Below, one piece after another: positions 33,550 through 42,641 of a stretch of DNA of 52,707 bases. The notes beneath the pieces were generated by a model, which saw only the letters and a program-made list of their open reading frames with translations, did no database searches and was not told the DNA's origin. Each line of letters opens with the position of its first letter. Positions within the stretch are counted from its first letter, which is position 1. Made by a program: the position numbers and the translations under genes. Source of the DNA: Leuconostoc lactis KCTC 3528 = DSM 20202 (lineage in GTDB: Bacteria; Bacillota; Bacilli; Lactobacillales; Lactobacillaceae); contig NZ_BMWM01000011.1 in the NCBI RefSeq assembly GCF_014651235.1, positions 1-52,707 on the forward strand, written 5' to 3'.

Positions 33550-33555
33550 ATTATA
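33550..33555 (-). promoter_or_regulatory. -10 element of the candidate sRNA
   Basis: TATAAT, about seven bases before the inferred 5' end. Upstream at the -35 position is TATGCA; TTGTGA and an ATGC/GCAT repeat are further up and could bind a regulator. Confidence 0.5.
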
Positions 33556-33684
33556 TACCTTCATGCGATTTTTGCATATATCACAACTTTTGCTATTATA
33601 TTACGCCTCTATGACAAGTCCATATCCCATATTATTTTCCCGTGTCCCAAAAAATCCGGTGGAATTGCCGGTATTTTAATATAA

Positions 33685-33708
33685 AAAAGACACCTCACGG
33701 TGTCTTTT
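33685..33708 (-). terminator. Terminator of rplS
   Basis: AAAAGACACC / GGTGTCTTTT with a four-base loop, seven bases after the rplS stop. Confidence 0.92.
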
Positions 33709-33714
33709 CTCGGA

Positions 33715-34074
33715 TTATACGTCGCGACGACGTTCCTTGATACGTGCTGCCTTACCTTGCAAAGCGCGGAGGTAGTACAACTTGGCACGACGAACGGCAC
33801 CATAGCGTACAACTTCAATCTTATCAACACGTGGTGAGTGCAATGGGAACGTACGTTCCACACCAACACCAGATGAGATCTTACGCACTGTGTAAGTTGC
33901 TTGAATACCAGCACCCTTACGCTTGATAACAACACCTTCGAACAATTGGATACGTTCACGTGAACCTTCGACGATCTTAGCGTACACTTTAACAGTGTCA
34001 CCAGCGCGGAAGTCAGGGATGTCAGAACGCAATTGTACTGATGTAACGTTTTCTAAAATACTGTTTTGACGCAT
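33715..34074 (-). CDS. rplS: 50S ribosomal protein L19
   Basis: 119-aa protein at the 30S-50S interface. Family features: [60 protein letters not shown] and the C-terminal [17 protein letters not shown]. Stand-alone here with its own promoter, leader and terminator; rimM-trmD and rpsP are tens of kilobases away. Confidence 0.97.
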   Translation of the reverse strand: MRQNSILENVTSVQLRSDIPDFRAGDTVKVYAKIVEGSRERIQLFEGVVIKRKGAGIQATYTVRKISSGVGVERTFPLHSPRVDKIEVVRYGAVRRAKLYYLRALQGKAARIKERRRDV

Positions 34075-34157
34075 TGGTCATTCTCCTAGCCGACAATCTT
34101 ACACTTGCCCTCAGGCTAAACGCACAGCGGATTGTCGTTAATATTGCCTTACGGCTT
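34075..34157 (-). ncRNA. Structured rplS leader (L19 leader-like)
   Basis: About 80 nt between promoter and rplS. A long-range stem GACAATC / GATTGTC (34136-34130 with 34098-34092) encloses a CTGTGCG...CCTGAGGGC region. A small GCC-GTAA-GGC hairpin (34155-34146) lies in front. Position and shape fit the L19 ribosomal leader known upstream of Firmicutes rplS, which should allow autoregulation by L19. Assignment to that family is by eye only. Confidence 0.55.
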
Positions 34158-34162
34158 TCCTT

Positions 34163-34191
34163 AGTGTAACAAATAATTCATGCCATGTCTA
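34163..34191 (-). promoter_or_regulatory. Promoter of rplS
   Basis: TAGACA (34191-34186), 17 bases, TACACT (34168-34163), immediately after the pgcA stop. Confidence 0.65.
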
Positions 34192-34194
34192 GGA

Positions 34195-35895
34195 CTATTT
34201 TGTATAAGTCATCAAATCTGCTGTGATCGTGTCAATTTTGGCTTGTGAAGCAGCTTGTGAATCAGAAGTGACCCCAATATAGAACTTCAGCTTTGGTTCA
34301 GTCCCTGATGGGCGCACAGCCACCCATGAGCCGTCAGCTAACCAATACTTCAAGACATTAGCTTTTGGCTGTGTCAATGTTGTGACTTGGCCGTCAGCAT
34401 CAGTTTCTAGACCAGTTGAGAAGTCTTGCACGCGGCTAACAGCAATCCCTCCAATCGTTTCCGGTTGATGATCACGGAACTTGGCAATGATTTTTGCCAT
34501 ATCGTCATTGCCATGCACACCTGGGAAGTCCAAACTAATCGTCTTTTCTTCAAAATAGCCGTACTTATCAAACAAGGCTTGCAAACCATCTGCAAATGTT
34601 TGGCCTTGTGACTTATAGTAAGCCGCTACTTCTGCAAACAACACGAGGGCTTGAATGGCATCTTTATCGTGGGCAAAAGGCTTAACCAGGTAGCCAAAAC
34701 TCTCTTCAAAACCAAATAAGAACGTCTTTTCTTGTGTTGCTTCATATTCGTCAATGGTTGCCGCGATGTACTTAAAACCAGTCAACACATCAGCTGTTGT
34801 CACGCCAAAGCTCTCAGCAATCTTTGAGGCAAAACGTGACGACACAATTGACGTCACAATCGCCCCATTATCTGGCAATGTGCCGGTGTTTTGCTTAGCC
34901 GTTAACAAATAATTCACCAAAACAGCGGCAATTTGGTTACCAGTCAAGACTTGGAAAGTTCCATCGGCTAAACGAACAGCAGCCCCCATCCGATCAGCAT
35001 CGGGATCTGTGGCAACGACCGCATCGGCACCTGTTTCCTTAGCGTAAGCAATGGCCATTTCTAATGCCGCTGCATCTTCTGGGTTTGGCTTGGCAACAGT
35101 TGGAAAGTCGCCATCAATCACAGCTTGTTCTTTCACAATCGTATAGTTGGTAAAGCCTGCTTGTTGCAAAGCCTTTTCCCCAATGTATTGCCCGGTGCCG
35201 TGAAGTGGTGAGTAGACAAACTTTAACGATTGCCCTTCTTTAGCAACCAATTCAGGATCAACCGTGACTGTCTTCATAGCTGCCAAATATTGCTCGTCAA
35301 TGGCTTGATCAATCACTTCAACGTAAGTTTGGTCTTCATCAAGGGCAATATTAAAGATATCAGAAATGCCCGCTAATTCGTTAACAACCGCATCAACGGC
35401 TTCCGGTACCATTTGGCCACCATCTTCACCATAAACCTTATAGCCATTGTATTCCTTGGGATTGTGTGATGCCGTAATCATGATACCAGCAAATGTCCCC
35501 AATTCTCGCACAGCAAAAGACAGTTCCGGCGTTGGCCGCAAGCTGCTAAAGAGATAGACTTTGATTTGATGTGCTGACAAAACTTTAGTTGCGTCAGCTG
35601 CAAATTCAGGTGAAAAATGGCGTGAATCAAAGCTAATCACAACGCCACGCTTTTTCGCTTCTTCCCCTTGTGACGCAATATAACGCGCTAAGGCTTCGGT
35701 AACTTGGCGTACCGTGAAGATGTTCATTCGGTTAGTTCCCGCACCCAAAACACCACGCATACCTGCTGTTCCAAAGCTCAAATTTTGATAAAAAGCTTCT
35801 TCTTGCTGCTCTGGTGTATATGAGGCAAGCTCATCGGCCAAATAGTCAGGCAAATCTGCCGCTTGCCACTGTGCTAAAGTTTCTTGATAATGCAT
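34195..35895 (-). CDS. pgcA: Phospho-sugar mutase (alpha-phosphoglucomutase)
   Basis: Interconverts glucose 1-phosphate and glucose 6-phosphate. Visible: FGTAGMRGVLGAGTNRMN, active-site phosphoserine Ser143 in MITASHNPKEYNGYKVYG, metal-binding DPDADRMG, sugar-binding GFEESFGYL, and phosphate-binding RPSGTEPKLKFYI. 566 aa is typical of the Firmicutes PgcA form. It links glucose 1-phosphate from sucrose phosphorylase to glycolysis, and glucose 6-phosphate to the GalU reaction. Ribosome site TAGGAG. No terminator seen before the rplS promoter. Confidence 0.94.
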   Translation of the reverse strand: MHYQETLAQWQAADLPDYLADELASYTPEQQEEAFYQNLSFGTAGMRGVLGAGTNRMNIFTVRQVTEALARYIASQGEEAKKRGVVISFDSRHFSPEFAADATKVLSAHQIKVYLFSSLRPTPELSFAVRELGTFAGIMITASHNPKEYNGYKVYGEDGGQMVPEAVDAVVNELAGISDIFNIALDEDQTYVEVIDQAIDEQYLAAMKTVTVDPELVAKEGQSLKFVYSPLHGTGQYIGEKALQQAGFTNYTIVKEQAVIDGDFPTVAKPNPEDAAALEMAIAYAKETGADAVVATDPDADRMGAAVRLADGTFQVLTGNQIAAVLVNYLLTAKQNTGTLPDNGAIVTSIVSSRFASKIAESFGVTTADVLTGFKYIAATIDEYEATQEKTFLFGFEESFGYLVKPFAHDKDAIQALVLFAEVAAYYKSQGQTFADGLQALFDKYGYFEEKTISLDFPGVHGNDDMAKIIAKFRDHQPETIGGIAVSRVQDFSTGLETDADGQVTTLTQPKANVLKYWLADGSWVAVRPSGTEPKLKFYIGVTSDSQAASQAKIDTITADLMTYTK

Positions 35896-35941
35896 GATTT
35901 TCTCCTATAACTTATCTCATCATAATTATAACAAACGCAAC

Positions 35942-36598
35942 CTATTTCCGAACTAATAAGTTCAAGACGGCGCGTCGTATCTTTGGTGAACGTAACCCAA
36001 CAATCAAGGCAACCGCTATGACCACCAGCCCAATCGTGAGCCATTCGTGCGGGATGGCCAAATGGCCGATAAAATAACCCAGGGATGTGATGGTAAACGC
36101 CCATAAAAAGCTAGCAAACGCTGCCATTTTAATATAACTGGCAAAAGGCAATCCCAAACGTTGCGCCAACAATGGTACCGCCACGCGAATAAACGGTAAA
36201 AAGCGCCCTAATACAATGAACAATAACCACCGTTTGGGATGGAAATCGACTGCCAAGCGATCAATGACGCCGCCCGATAGATACTTTTTTAAAAAGGGAA
36301 TACGACCAATCTGTCGGGTTAAAAAGCCCCCAAACCAGTAGTTCACAGCATCACCACAAAGTGACGCCAAACCAAACACCAAACAATCTGCTAATAGCTC
36401 CCACAGATTATGATGTAAGCCTGCAACACTCCCTACCGATGTCAAAATCGTATCGCCAGGAATAAAACCCGTGACAATACCGGCTGTTGCAATAAAAATT
36501 AGCAGAAACATCACGACAAATTTTGACCACGCAAAGGCTTGATCTGCTGACAGAATATGATTAATGACAGTTGGTAAGTTTGTAGCTAATATGATCAT
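35942..36598 (-). CDS. DedA-family membrane protein
   Basis: 218-aa polytopic protein of the DedA/SNARE-associated (PF09335-type) family. Visible: the re-entrant region FIPGDTILTSVGSVAG, GDAVNYWFGGFLTRQ, the GRFLPFIRVAVPLLAQRLGLPF motif with the conserved Arg-Phe-Pro, and about five membrane helices. DedA proteins include undecaprenyl-phosphate flippases; that function would suit an envelope-active organism but is not shown here. A -10 TATAAT (36628-36623) lies 25 bases before the ATG. Confidence 0.88.
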   Translation of the reverse strand: MIILATNLPTVINHILSADQAFAWSKFVVMFLLIFIATAGIVTGFIPGDTILTSVGSVAGLHHNLWELLADCLVFGLASLCGDAVNYWFGGFLTRQIGRIPFLKKYLSGGVIDRLAVDFHPKRWLLFIVLGRFLPFIRVAVPLLAQRLGLPFASYIKMAAFASFLWAFTITSLGYFIGHLAIPHEWLTIGLVVIAVALIVGLRSPKIRRAVLNLLVRK

Positions 36599-36632
36599 AG
36601 ACAGGCCCTTTTCCTTGCCTTAATTATATACT

Positions 36633-36654
36633 AAAAAAAGCGCCAAAGCGCTTT
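36633..36654 (-). terminator. Terminator of the sucrose phosphorylase operon
   Basis: AAAGCGC / GCGCTTT with a four-base loop and T7, directly after the gene at 36662. Confidence 0.88.
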
Positions 36655-36661
36655 GGTTACA

Positions 36662-38116
36662 TTAAGCCTGTGTATTGAAAATTTCTTTATCGTTTTCAGT
36701 GACTTTGAATTGCTTTGTCGCAAAGTCAGCTGTCAAAACGGCAGTTGTTTGACCATCAGCTGATGTACGTGTAATTGTCAAATCATTGTCACCGTTGTTT
36801 TCAACCTTAATCTCCCCATCAAGATCAAAGGCTGAGCTTGTGTTACGGAAGCGAAGCAAGTCAAACAAGTTTGACACAACTGGACGCTTAACTGTTTCAG
36901 CAATTTCTTCAAGGTCGTAATAGTGACGGTTGATGTTACGGCCTTCCTTTGTGCTTTCCAACAATTCAAGGTCGTTTTCACCTGCCAACAAACCAACGTA
37001 ATAAACTTGTGGGATACCTGGTGCAAAGATTTGTGTCGCACGTGCTAGCAAGTAAGCGGCATCGTCATTACCCAAAGCTGAGTAATAAGTTGTATTAATT
37101 TGGTAAATATCCAAGTTATTGTAGGCTGCTGATGAGAAGATCTTCTTCACGTTAGCCCCAACCTTGTACATTTCTTCTGTTGTAAAGTCTGTTTCTTCTT
37201 GTGTCAACAAGTCCTTGGCATCAACAACACCAATACCATCGTGTGTATCCAATGTTGTAAATTGCTTCATTGGGCTTTGACGCAACCAATCAGCCAAACG
37301 GTTTGTCCTACCTGAATAAAGTGAGTACAACGTAATCAATGGCAACGCAAAGTCATATGAATACATGTCGTGATCCGTAATCTTGCGCACAATCTTGTAG
37401 TGTTCATGGATTTCTGGCAAAACTTCAGAACCTTCTGCTGCCAAGATTTCACGTACTTCGTTCAAAACGTCCCAGATTTCTGGTTCAACGAAGAAGTCGT
37501 TTGTATCCAACTTCTTGATAGCGTAAGCAAAGGCATCCAAACGAATCACTGACGCACCATGACGGGCAAGGTTAATCAATGAATCCTTGATGAATTGCTT
37601 TGTCACTGGCTTTGTGACATCCAAATCCATTTGTTGGTCACCGAATGTGTTCCAAACTTGGTCTGTTGTGCCGTCCGCAAATGTTACGGGCGCAAATGGT
37701 GCCTTATCCTTACGCTTATAAATCAAATCGATATCTTCGGCTGTTGGACGGTTTTCAGGCCAGAATTCAGAATACTTCAAGAACATGTCATAGTATTCTG
37801 AGTCTTCCTTCTTTTCTAAGAAGTCTTGGAAATACTTTGATTGTGGTGAAATGTGGTTCAACATGAAGTCAAACATCAAGTAGTACTTCTCAGCTAACTT
37901 GTCAATGTCAGACCAGTCCCCAAACTTTGGATCAACTGTTTCATATTCTTCAGGGGCAAAGCCACGGTCGCCTGTTGATGGGAAGAATGGCAAAACGTGG
38001 ACACCACCAACAACACCATCCAATTCATTTGACAACACTTGATCTAATTCCTTCAAATTCTTACCAAGTGAGTCAGCATATGTAATGAGCATCACTTCAT
38101 TGGTGAGCTTTTTCAT
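36662..38116 (-). CDS. gtfA: Sucrose phosphorylase (GH13)
   Basis: Cytoplasmic enzyme splitting sucrose with phosphate into glucose 1-phosphate and fructose. Visible: N-terminal [34 protein letters not shown], nucleophile Asp194 in [10 protein letters not shown], acid/base Glu235 in LPEIHEHY, and the third carboxylate in [11 protein letters not shown]. 484 aa is normal. [11 protein letters not shown] and LDTHDG distinguish it from amylases. Preceded by the MFS gene in one operon (91-base gap with a GGCGCC repeat). Fructose and glucose 1-phosphate enter through FruK-like routes and PgcA. Confidence 0.95.
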   Translation of the reverse strand: MKKLTNEVMLITYADSLGKNLKELDQVLSNELDGVVGGVHVLPFFPSTGDRGFAPEEYETVDPKFGDWSDIDKLAEKYYLMFDFMLNHISPQSKYFQDFLEKKEDSEYYDMFLKYSEFWPENRPTAEDIDLIYKRKDKAPFAPVTFADGTTDQVWNTFGDQQMDLDVTKPVTKQFIKDSLINLARHGASVIRLDAFAYAIKKLDTNDFFVEPEIWDVLNEVREILAAEGSEVLPEIHEHYKIVRKITDHDMYSYDFALPLITLYSLYSGRTNRLADWLRQSPMKQFTTLDTHDGIGVVDAKDLLTQEETDFTTEEMYKVGANVKKIFSSAAYNNLDIYQINTTYYSALGNDDAAYLLARATQIFAPGIPQVYYVGLLAGENDLELLESTKEGRNINRHYYDLEEIAETVKRPVVSNLFDLLRFRNTSSAFDLDGEIKVENNGDNDLTITRTSADGQTTAVLTADFATKQFKVTENDKEIFNTQA

Positions 38117-38207
38117 GTTCGTTCTCCTTTATTTACGCTTAATTACGCTGTTTATTGTTCAGTTCATGCTACTTGTATGGCGCCGCAAGTTGGCGCCCAA
38201 TATGATT

Positions 38208-39416
38208 TTAAGCCTTCTTTTTGCGGTTGATAATCAAGGTGATAACCGTTAAACCAAGTAGGATAAAGGCCAAAACCGGTGTTGTTGTATAAGCTGCGGA
38301 ATCCGCATTACGTGTTGGATTTCCCAAAATACCCGACATCAGTGACAAGACAAATGGTTCAACGAACACGCCAACGTTAAAGCCAATCAAGATAATTGAT
38401 GTGACCAATGGTTGCTTTTTCAAAGGTGCCAATTGTGGTAATTGACTAAAAATAAATGGTGAGATCAGTTGCATTGGGAAACCAATCAACAAAACCCCAA
38501 TTGTCAAAATAATAAAATTTTGGTTTGAAAAGGCCACTAAGAAGTTTGAGACCGCCATCAACAATAGGCCAACCTGTAACGTATAACGACCAAAGATTTT
38601 TTGAACTGTCCCATACAAGATACCACCCATCATAGCCGCAACCAGCATGAAGGAAAGAATCGTTGAAACCACCATACCGTTAACCCCAACATTTTGAGCC
38701 ATGAATGGGAAACTCAATTGAATGGCCATATAGTCAATTACCAAGAAGGCTGCAAAGAATGCCAAGACCCAAACCATTGGGCTCATCTTAGTTGCTGGAC
38801 GAATAGCTGGCGTTGTCTTGTCATCTTTTGCTTCTGCTTCCGCCTCTGCTTCATTGACCATGTCTGATGTTTCAGGCACTTGACGATAAAAGAGGTAAAG
38901 AATTGGGAAGGCTAAGAGATAAACCAAGAAAGTCATTTGCCAACCAAAGGCCAACAACAATCCGGCAATAAACGTCAAAACTGCTTGACCAATTTGTTCA
39001 ACCGCAGCACGCCAGCCCAACATCGTTGCTCGCGTTTGGCCTTGGTACATCACTGCAATCATTGACACAGCCAATGAATTGAAAATACCTAAACCAGCCC
39101 CGAGGACCATGCGTGATACTAAAATAACGGGATAAGATGCGACGAACAATGGCACCGCACCTGCAACACCGACCAAAATCATCCCCAGCGCAATTGTCTT
39201 CTTATCCCCCAACTTTGCTGCGATAAAAGCACTAAATAGGACAAATATCGTCACAAAGATAGATGGTGTTGTTGATAACGCTTGCGCCTCCGTTGCCGTA
39301 ACGCCAAGGGCTTCTGCCATTTGTGGCAAGGCACCGTTGATGGCGTAAGCACTTGTTAACATAAATGAAATACCTAAAAAGGCAATTTTAGTGAGCCATT
39401 TATCCTGACTTCTCAT
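38208..39416 (-). CDS. MFS transporter co-transcribed with sucrose phosphorylase
   Basis: 402 aa, about 12 membrane helices. The central cytoplasmic loop is acidic and carries an EAEAEAEAKDD repeat. Motif-A-like FIAAKLGDKKTIALGMI follows helix 2. Its drug/sugar subfamily cannot be told by eye, but it shares promoter and orientation with sucrose phosphorylase. It is likely the sucrose or glucoside uptake system, replacing a PTS or ABC route. Confidence 0.8.
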   Translation of the reverse strand: MRSQDKWLTKIAFLGISFMLTSAYAINGALPQMAEALGVTATEAQALSTTPSIFVTIFVLFSAFIAAKLGDKKTIALGMILVGVAGAVPLFVASYPVILVSRMVLGAGLGIFNSLAVSMIAVMYQGQTRATMLGWRAAVEQIGQAVLTFIAGLLLAFGWQMTFLVYLLAFPILYLFYRQVPETSDMVNEAEAEAEAKDDKTTPAIRPATKMSPMVWVLAFFAAFLVIDYMAIQLSFPFMAQNVGVNGMVVSTILSFMLVAAMMGGILYGTVQKIFGRYTLQVGLLLMAVSNFLVAFSNQNFIILTIGVLLIGFPMQLISPFIFSQLPQLAPLKKQPLVTSIILIGFNVGVFVEPFVLSLMSGILGNPTRNADSAAYTTTPVLAFILLGLTVITLIINRKKKA

Positions 39417-39495
39417 GACATTCTCCTCAAAATCTGATTAAAACCGGTTCCAATTTTTTCAAACAAAACATGCTTTGTGCATTTCTACACAAGTA

Positions 39496-39534
39496 ATTAT
39501 AATATCCCGATTTTTAAATGTCAAACGTTTTCCA
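39496..39534 (-). promoter_or_regulatory. Promoter and operator of the MFS-sucrose phosphorylase operon
   Basis: TTGACA (39524-39519), 17 bases, TATAAT (39501-39496): perfect consensus. Overlapping the -35 is TCAAACGTTTTCCA, with the CG-centred AAACGTTT palindrome that LacI-family sites (a sucrose repressor, or CcpA) have. It is not a good cre match. The region from 39535 to 39648 shows no gene. Confidence 0.7.
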
Positions 39535-39648
39535 AATGTAATAAATAGTGTAAAACTTTCAGAAAATTACATTTTCTTACATTGTTATTATAACTATCAT
39601 TTAGGAATTTATATTAAAATTATACGCTGTTCTTTTTGGCTAAAATAA

Positions 39649-39675
39649 AAAAGCAAATTTTAACAATTTGCTTTT
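39649..39675 (-). terminator. Terminator of trxB
   Basis: AAAAGCAAATT / AATTTGCTTTT, 11-bp stem with a five-base loop, starting at the trxB stop. Confidence 0.88.
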
Positions 39676-40631
39676 CATTGCGCCGTCGGCGCTGCTGATT
39701 TTGACGGTAATTGGCTAATATAAGTGTAAGCCCCTTGGCCCGCAATCCCACCTTCTCCGACAGCTGTCGTAATTTGGCGGAGATCTTTGGCACGGACGTC
39801 ACCGATTGCAAAAATACCAGGAATGGCAGTTTGCATCTTGTCGTCCGTGATAATCCAACCTTCATCATCAGTAATATTCAAATTTTCAAAACCTTGTGTA
39901 TTGGGCTTTAAGCCAACATAAATAAAGACACCACTCGCATCAATATGTGATACTTCTTGCGTTTGGTTGTTGATGACATCAAGACCCGTCACCTTTTCAC
40001 CGTCACCAGTAATCGCGAGCACTTCAGTAAACCAATTAAATGCCATTTTGTCATTAGCAAAAGCACGGTCTTGAATAATTTGTTGCGCACGCAACTTATC
40101 GCGACGATGCAATACAGTGACTGACTTGGCCAAGTTTGTCAGATATAGTCCCTCTTCAATAGCAGAATCACCGCCACCAACAACGACAACATCTTCATTA
40201 CGGAAAAAGGCACCATCACAGACCGCACAGTAGCTGACACCACGGCCTTGATAGTCTTCTTCGCCATCTTTACCTAAATGAATATGCTCAGAACCAGTCG
40301 CAATAATCACAACTTTAGCCTTATAGTCACCCATATCCGTATGAATGAGCTTGTCTTCACCATCTAACGTGATTTCTTCAACCATGCCAAAGCCATATTC
40401 CGCACCAAATTGTGTTGATGAGGCATACATTTTCTCGGCCAAATCTGGTCCCAAAATCGAGTCAAAACCTGGATAGTTTTCAACTTCAGCCGTATTATTC
40501 ATTTGGCCACCATAAATGCCACGGTCTAACATCAAAACGGAAAGATCGGCACGTGATGCATAGGTTGCCGCCGTCATGCCGGCTGGACCCGCACCAATAA
40601 TCACAACATCATATTGCTTATAGTCTGTCAA
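39675..40631 (-). CDS. trxB: Thioredoxin reductase
   Basis: FAD/NADPH enzyme reducing thioredoxin. Visible: FAD site IIGAGPAGMTAATYASR (residues 11-27), redox pair Cys135/Cys138 in YCAVCDGAFF, NADPH site VVGGGDSAIEEGLYL, and GIFAIGDVRAKDLRQITTAVGEGGIA. 318 aa is normal. The start is TTG at 40631 with GAGGGC eight bases upstream. Its ribosome site (GAGGGCAA) is exactly complementary to eight bases of the terminal loop of the sRNA candidate at 33412-33543. Fifth gene of the yvlD-hprK-gpsA-galU-trxB set. Confidence 0.95.
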   Translation of the reverse strand: MTDYKQYDVVIIGAGPAGMTAATYASRADLSVLMLDRGIYGGQMNNTAEVENYPGFDSILGPDLAEKMYASSTQFGAEYGFGMVEEITLDGEDKLIHTDMGDYKAKVVIIATGSEHIHLGKDGEEDYQGRGVSYCAVCDGAFFRNEDVVVVGGGDSAIEEGLYLTNLAKSVTVLHRRDKLRAQQIIQDRAFANDKMAFNWFTEVLAITGDGEKVTGLDVINNQTQEVSHIDASGVFIYVGLKPNTQGFENLNITDDEGWIITDDKMQTAIPGIFAIGDVRAKDLRQITTAVGEGGIAGQGAYTYISQLPSKSAAPTAQ

Positions 40632-40709
40632 TTTGTTGCCCTCATTTCACTTACTTTTTGTTAATCCTATTCTACACGACACAACTGGATTTGTCTCGTG
40701 ATTTGAATT

Positions 40710-41582
40710 TTACAACTTGGCAGCAAGTTCCTTGATGTAGGCGCGTAATTGATCTTTGGTTTGTGGGTGCTTCAAGCCAAATTCAATATTAGTTTCCAAG
40801 AAACCAATCTTTGAGCCAATGTCATAACGGTTTCCCTTGAATTCATGGGCATAAACGTGTTGACGATTATTCAATGAATCAATGGCATCCGTTAATTGGA
40901 TTTCACCACCCTTACCAGGCGCTGTGTTTTCAAGTTCTTCAAAAATTTCCGGTGTTAACAAGTAACGTCCAATAATGGCCAAGTCAGAAGGCGCATCTTC
41001 TGGCTTAGGCTTTTCCACGAACGTCTTAACCCGGAAGAGATCCTTTGAAGCTTCAGCGGCTGGGTCAATCACCCCGTATTCTGACACTTGGTCATGTGGT
41101 ACTTTCATCACCGCCAAAGTTGATTCACCAGTTTCTTCATAACGGTCAATCAATTGCTTTGTCAATGGCACATCATCTTCCATCAAATCATCACCAAGTA
41201 ACACGACGAAAGGTTCATCCCCAATAAAGGCCTTGGCTGTTAAGACCGCATCCCCTAAGCCCTTTGGGTGTGACTGACGAATAAAGTACATGTTAATGTC
41301 CGTTGTTTCTTGCACAATCTTAAGTAATTCGTCCTTACCTTTTTCGCGCAAGTTGTTTTCCAATTCCGGATTTGAATCAAAGTGGTCTTCAATTGATCGC
41401 TTTGACTTGCCATCAACAATCACAATCTCTTCGATACCTGAGGCAATCGCTTCACGCACGATATATTCAATCGTTGGTGTATCAACAATTGGTAACATTT
41501 CCTTTGCCAAAGCTTTTGTGGCTGGCAAAAAACGTGTCCCAAGTCCTGCTGCTGGAATAATTGCCTTACGTACTGGTTTCAT
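40710..41582 (-). CDS. galU: UTP--glucose-1-phosphate uridylyltransferase
   Basis: Makes UDP-glucose for glycolipid, teichoic acid and exopolysaccharide synthesis. Visible: [29 protein letters not shown] (residues 6-34), [36 protein letters not shown] and the [13 protein letters not shown] / [11 protein letters not shown] block. 290 aa is normal. It draws on the PgcA product. Located after gpsA in the hprK operon; the galU-trxB gap contains a mismatched hairpin with no T run. Confidence 0.96.
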   Translation of the reverse strand: MKPVRKAIIPAAGLGTRFLPATKALAKEMLPIVDTPTIEYIVREAIASGIEEIVIVDGKSKRSIEDHFDSNPELENNLREKGKDELLKIVQETTDINMYFIRQSHPKGLGDAVLTAKAFIGDEPFVVLLGDDLMEDDVPLTKQLIDRYEETGESTLAVMKVPHDQVSEYGVIDPAAEASKDLFRVKTFVEKPKPEDAPSDLAIIGRYLLTPEIFEELENTAPGKGGEIQLTDAIDSLNNRQHVYAHEFKGNRYDIGSKIGFLETNIEFGLKHPQTKDQLRAYIKELAAKL

Positions 41583-41630
41583 AATTTATAACTCGCTTTC
41601 CTTTTCCTCAACCTAACACAACAATCATGC

Positions 41631-42641
41631 CTAATCTTCAGATTTTAGTGGCCGCGCCATCAAATCAGCAATTGCTTGTGCTAACGGTTTGTCTTCATAC
41701 AACACTTGATAAATCGCCGTTGTAATCGGCATATCAACTTGATAAGTTTGGGCAAAATCGTACACGGCCTTTGTCGTGTTCACGCCTTCAATCACCATGC
41801 CCATGTCTTCGGTGACTTGGGCCAGTGTTTTGCCTTGCCCAAGTCCCATACCCGCGCGATAGTTGCGCGAATTGGGTGACATACCGGTGACGATTAAGTC
41901 CCCGATACCCGCTAATTCATAGAGGGTTTCCTCTTTAGCACCCATGGCTAACCCAAGCGCCCGCATTTCTACTAAACTACGTGTCAATAAGGCAGCTTGT
42001 GCATTAGCGCCATACCCTAGTCCGACTAATGCGCCTGAGCCGATGGCAACAATATTTTTCAAGGCTGCAAACAACTCTGAACCAAGCAAATCATGGTTGG
42101 TATAAGCACGGAAGGTTTGGTTTGACAAAACTGTTTGCAACAACTTAGCTGCTGCTTCGTCCTCACTCCCAATTGACACCGCCGTTAGATCATGTCGGAT
42201 AACATCTTCAGCGTGTGACGGTCCTGATACCACAGCAATCGCTGATCGATAAGCAGCTGGTACTTCTTCCGCCATCATTTCAGAAATACGCTTGTAAGTG
42301 CCTTGCTCAAGCCCTTTCGTGGCGTGTGCCAAAATCACGGTCTGTTGTTGCGCCACTAAGACGTCAGCCAATTGTTGGGCCACTTCACGAACCGCTTTAG
42401 TTGGTACCACACTCAAAACAATCTCAACATCCGCCACGGCTTCTGCCATGTCACTGGTGGCAACCAATTGTTCCGACAACTGTGCTTGCGGTAAATACTT
42501 GTCGTTGGTATGTTGCGTGTTGATTTCAACCGCTTGGTCTGGGTTATGTGTCCATAAACGCACATCATGCCCATTTTCTGCGGCGGTATTTGCTAAAGCT
42601 GTGCCCCAAGACCCTGCTCCGAATACGGCCAGTTTAGTCAT
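41631..42641 (-). CDS. gpsA: Glycerol-3-phosphate dehydrogenase [NAD(P)+]
   Basis: Makes sn-glycerol 3-phosphate for phospholipids and lipoteichoic acid. Visible from the ATG at 42641: AVFGAGSWGTALANTAAENGHDVRLW (nucleotide fold), ATKGLEQGTYKRISE, VVSGPSHAEDV, and the catalytic ALKNIVAIGSGALVGLGYGANAQAALLTRSLVEM. 336 aa is normal. The frame is open to 42761, but 42641 is chosen because GGAG precedes it and the family starts there. It overlaps the hprK stop by eight bases. lgt, usual between hprK and gpsA in Bacillus, is absent here. Confidence 0.96.
   Translation of the reverse strand: MTKLAVFGAGSWGTALANTAAENGHDVRLWTHNPDQAVEINTQHTNDKYLPQAQLSEQLVATSDMAEAVADVEIVLSVVPTKAVREVAQQLADVLVAQQQTVILAHATKGLEQGTYKRISEMMAEEVPAAYRSAIAVVSGPSHAEDVIRHDLTAVSIGSEDEAAAKLLQTVLSNQTFRAYTNHDLLGSELFAALKNIVAIGSGALVGLGYGANAQAALLTRSLVEMRALGLAMGAKEETLYELAGIGDLIVTGMSPNSRNYRAGMGLGQGKTLAQVTEDMGMVIEGVNTTKAVYDFAQTYQVDMPITTAIYQVLYEDKPLAQAIADLMARPLKSED

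Noticed and set aside
33609-34001. 130-codon minus-strand frame over rplS
   Set aside because: Out of frame with L19, Val/Ser/Cys-rich shadow translation; rplS itself matches its family.
39519-39534. CcpA cre at the sucrose operon promoter
   Set aside because: The CG-centred core fits, but three bases of the cre consensus are wrong, so a LacI-type operator is the better reading.
40675-40700. Hairpin between galU and trxB as a terminator
   Set aside because: The stem CACGACACAA / TTGTCTCGTG has a central mismatch and there is no T run on the minus strand; at most a processing site.
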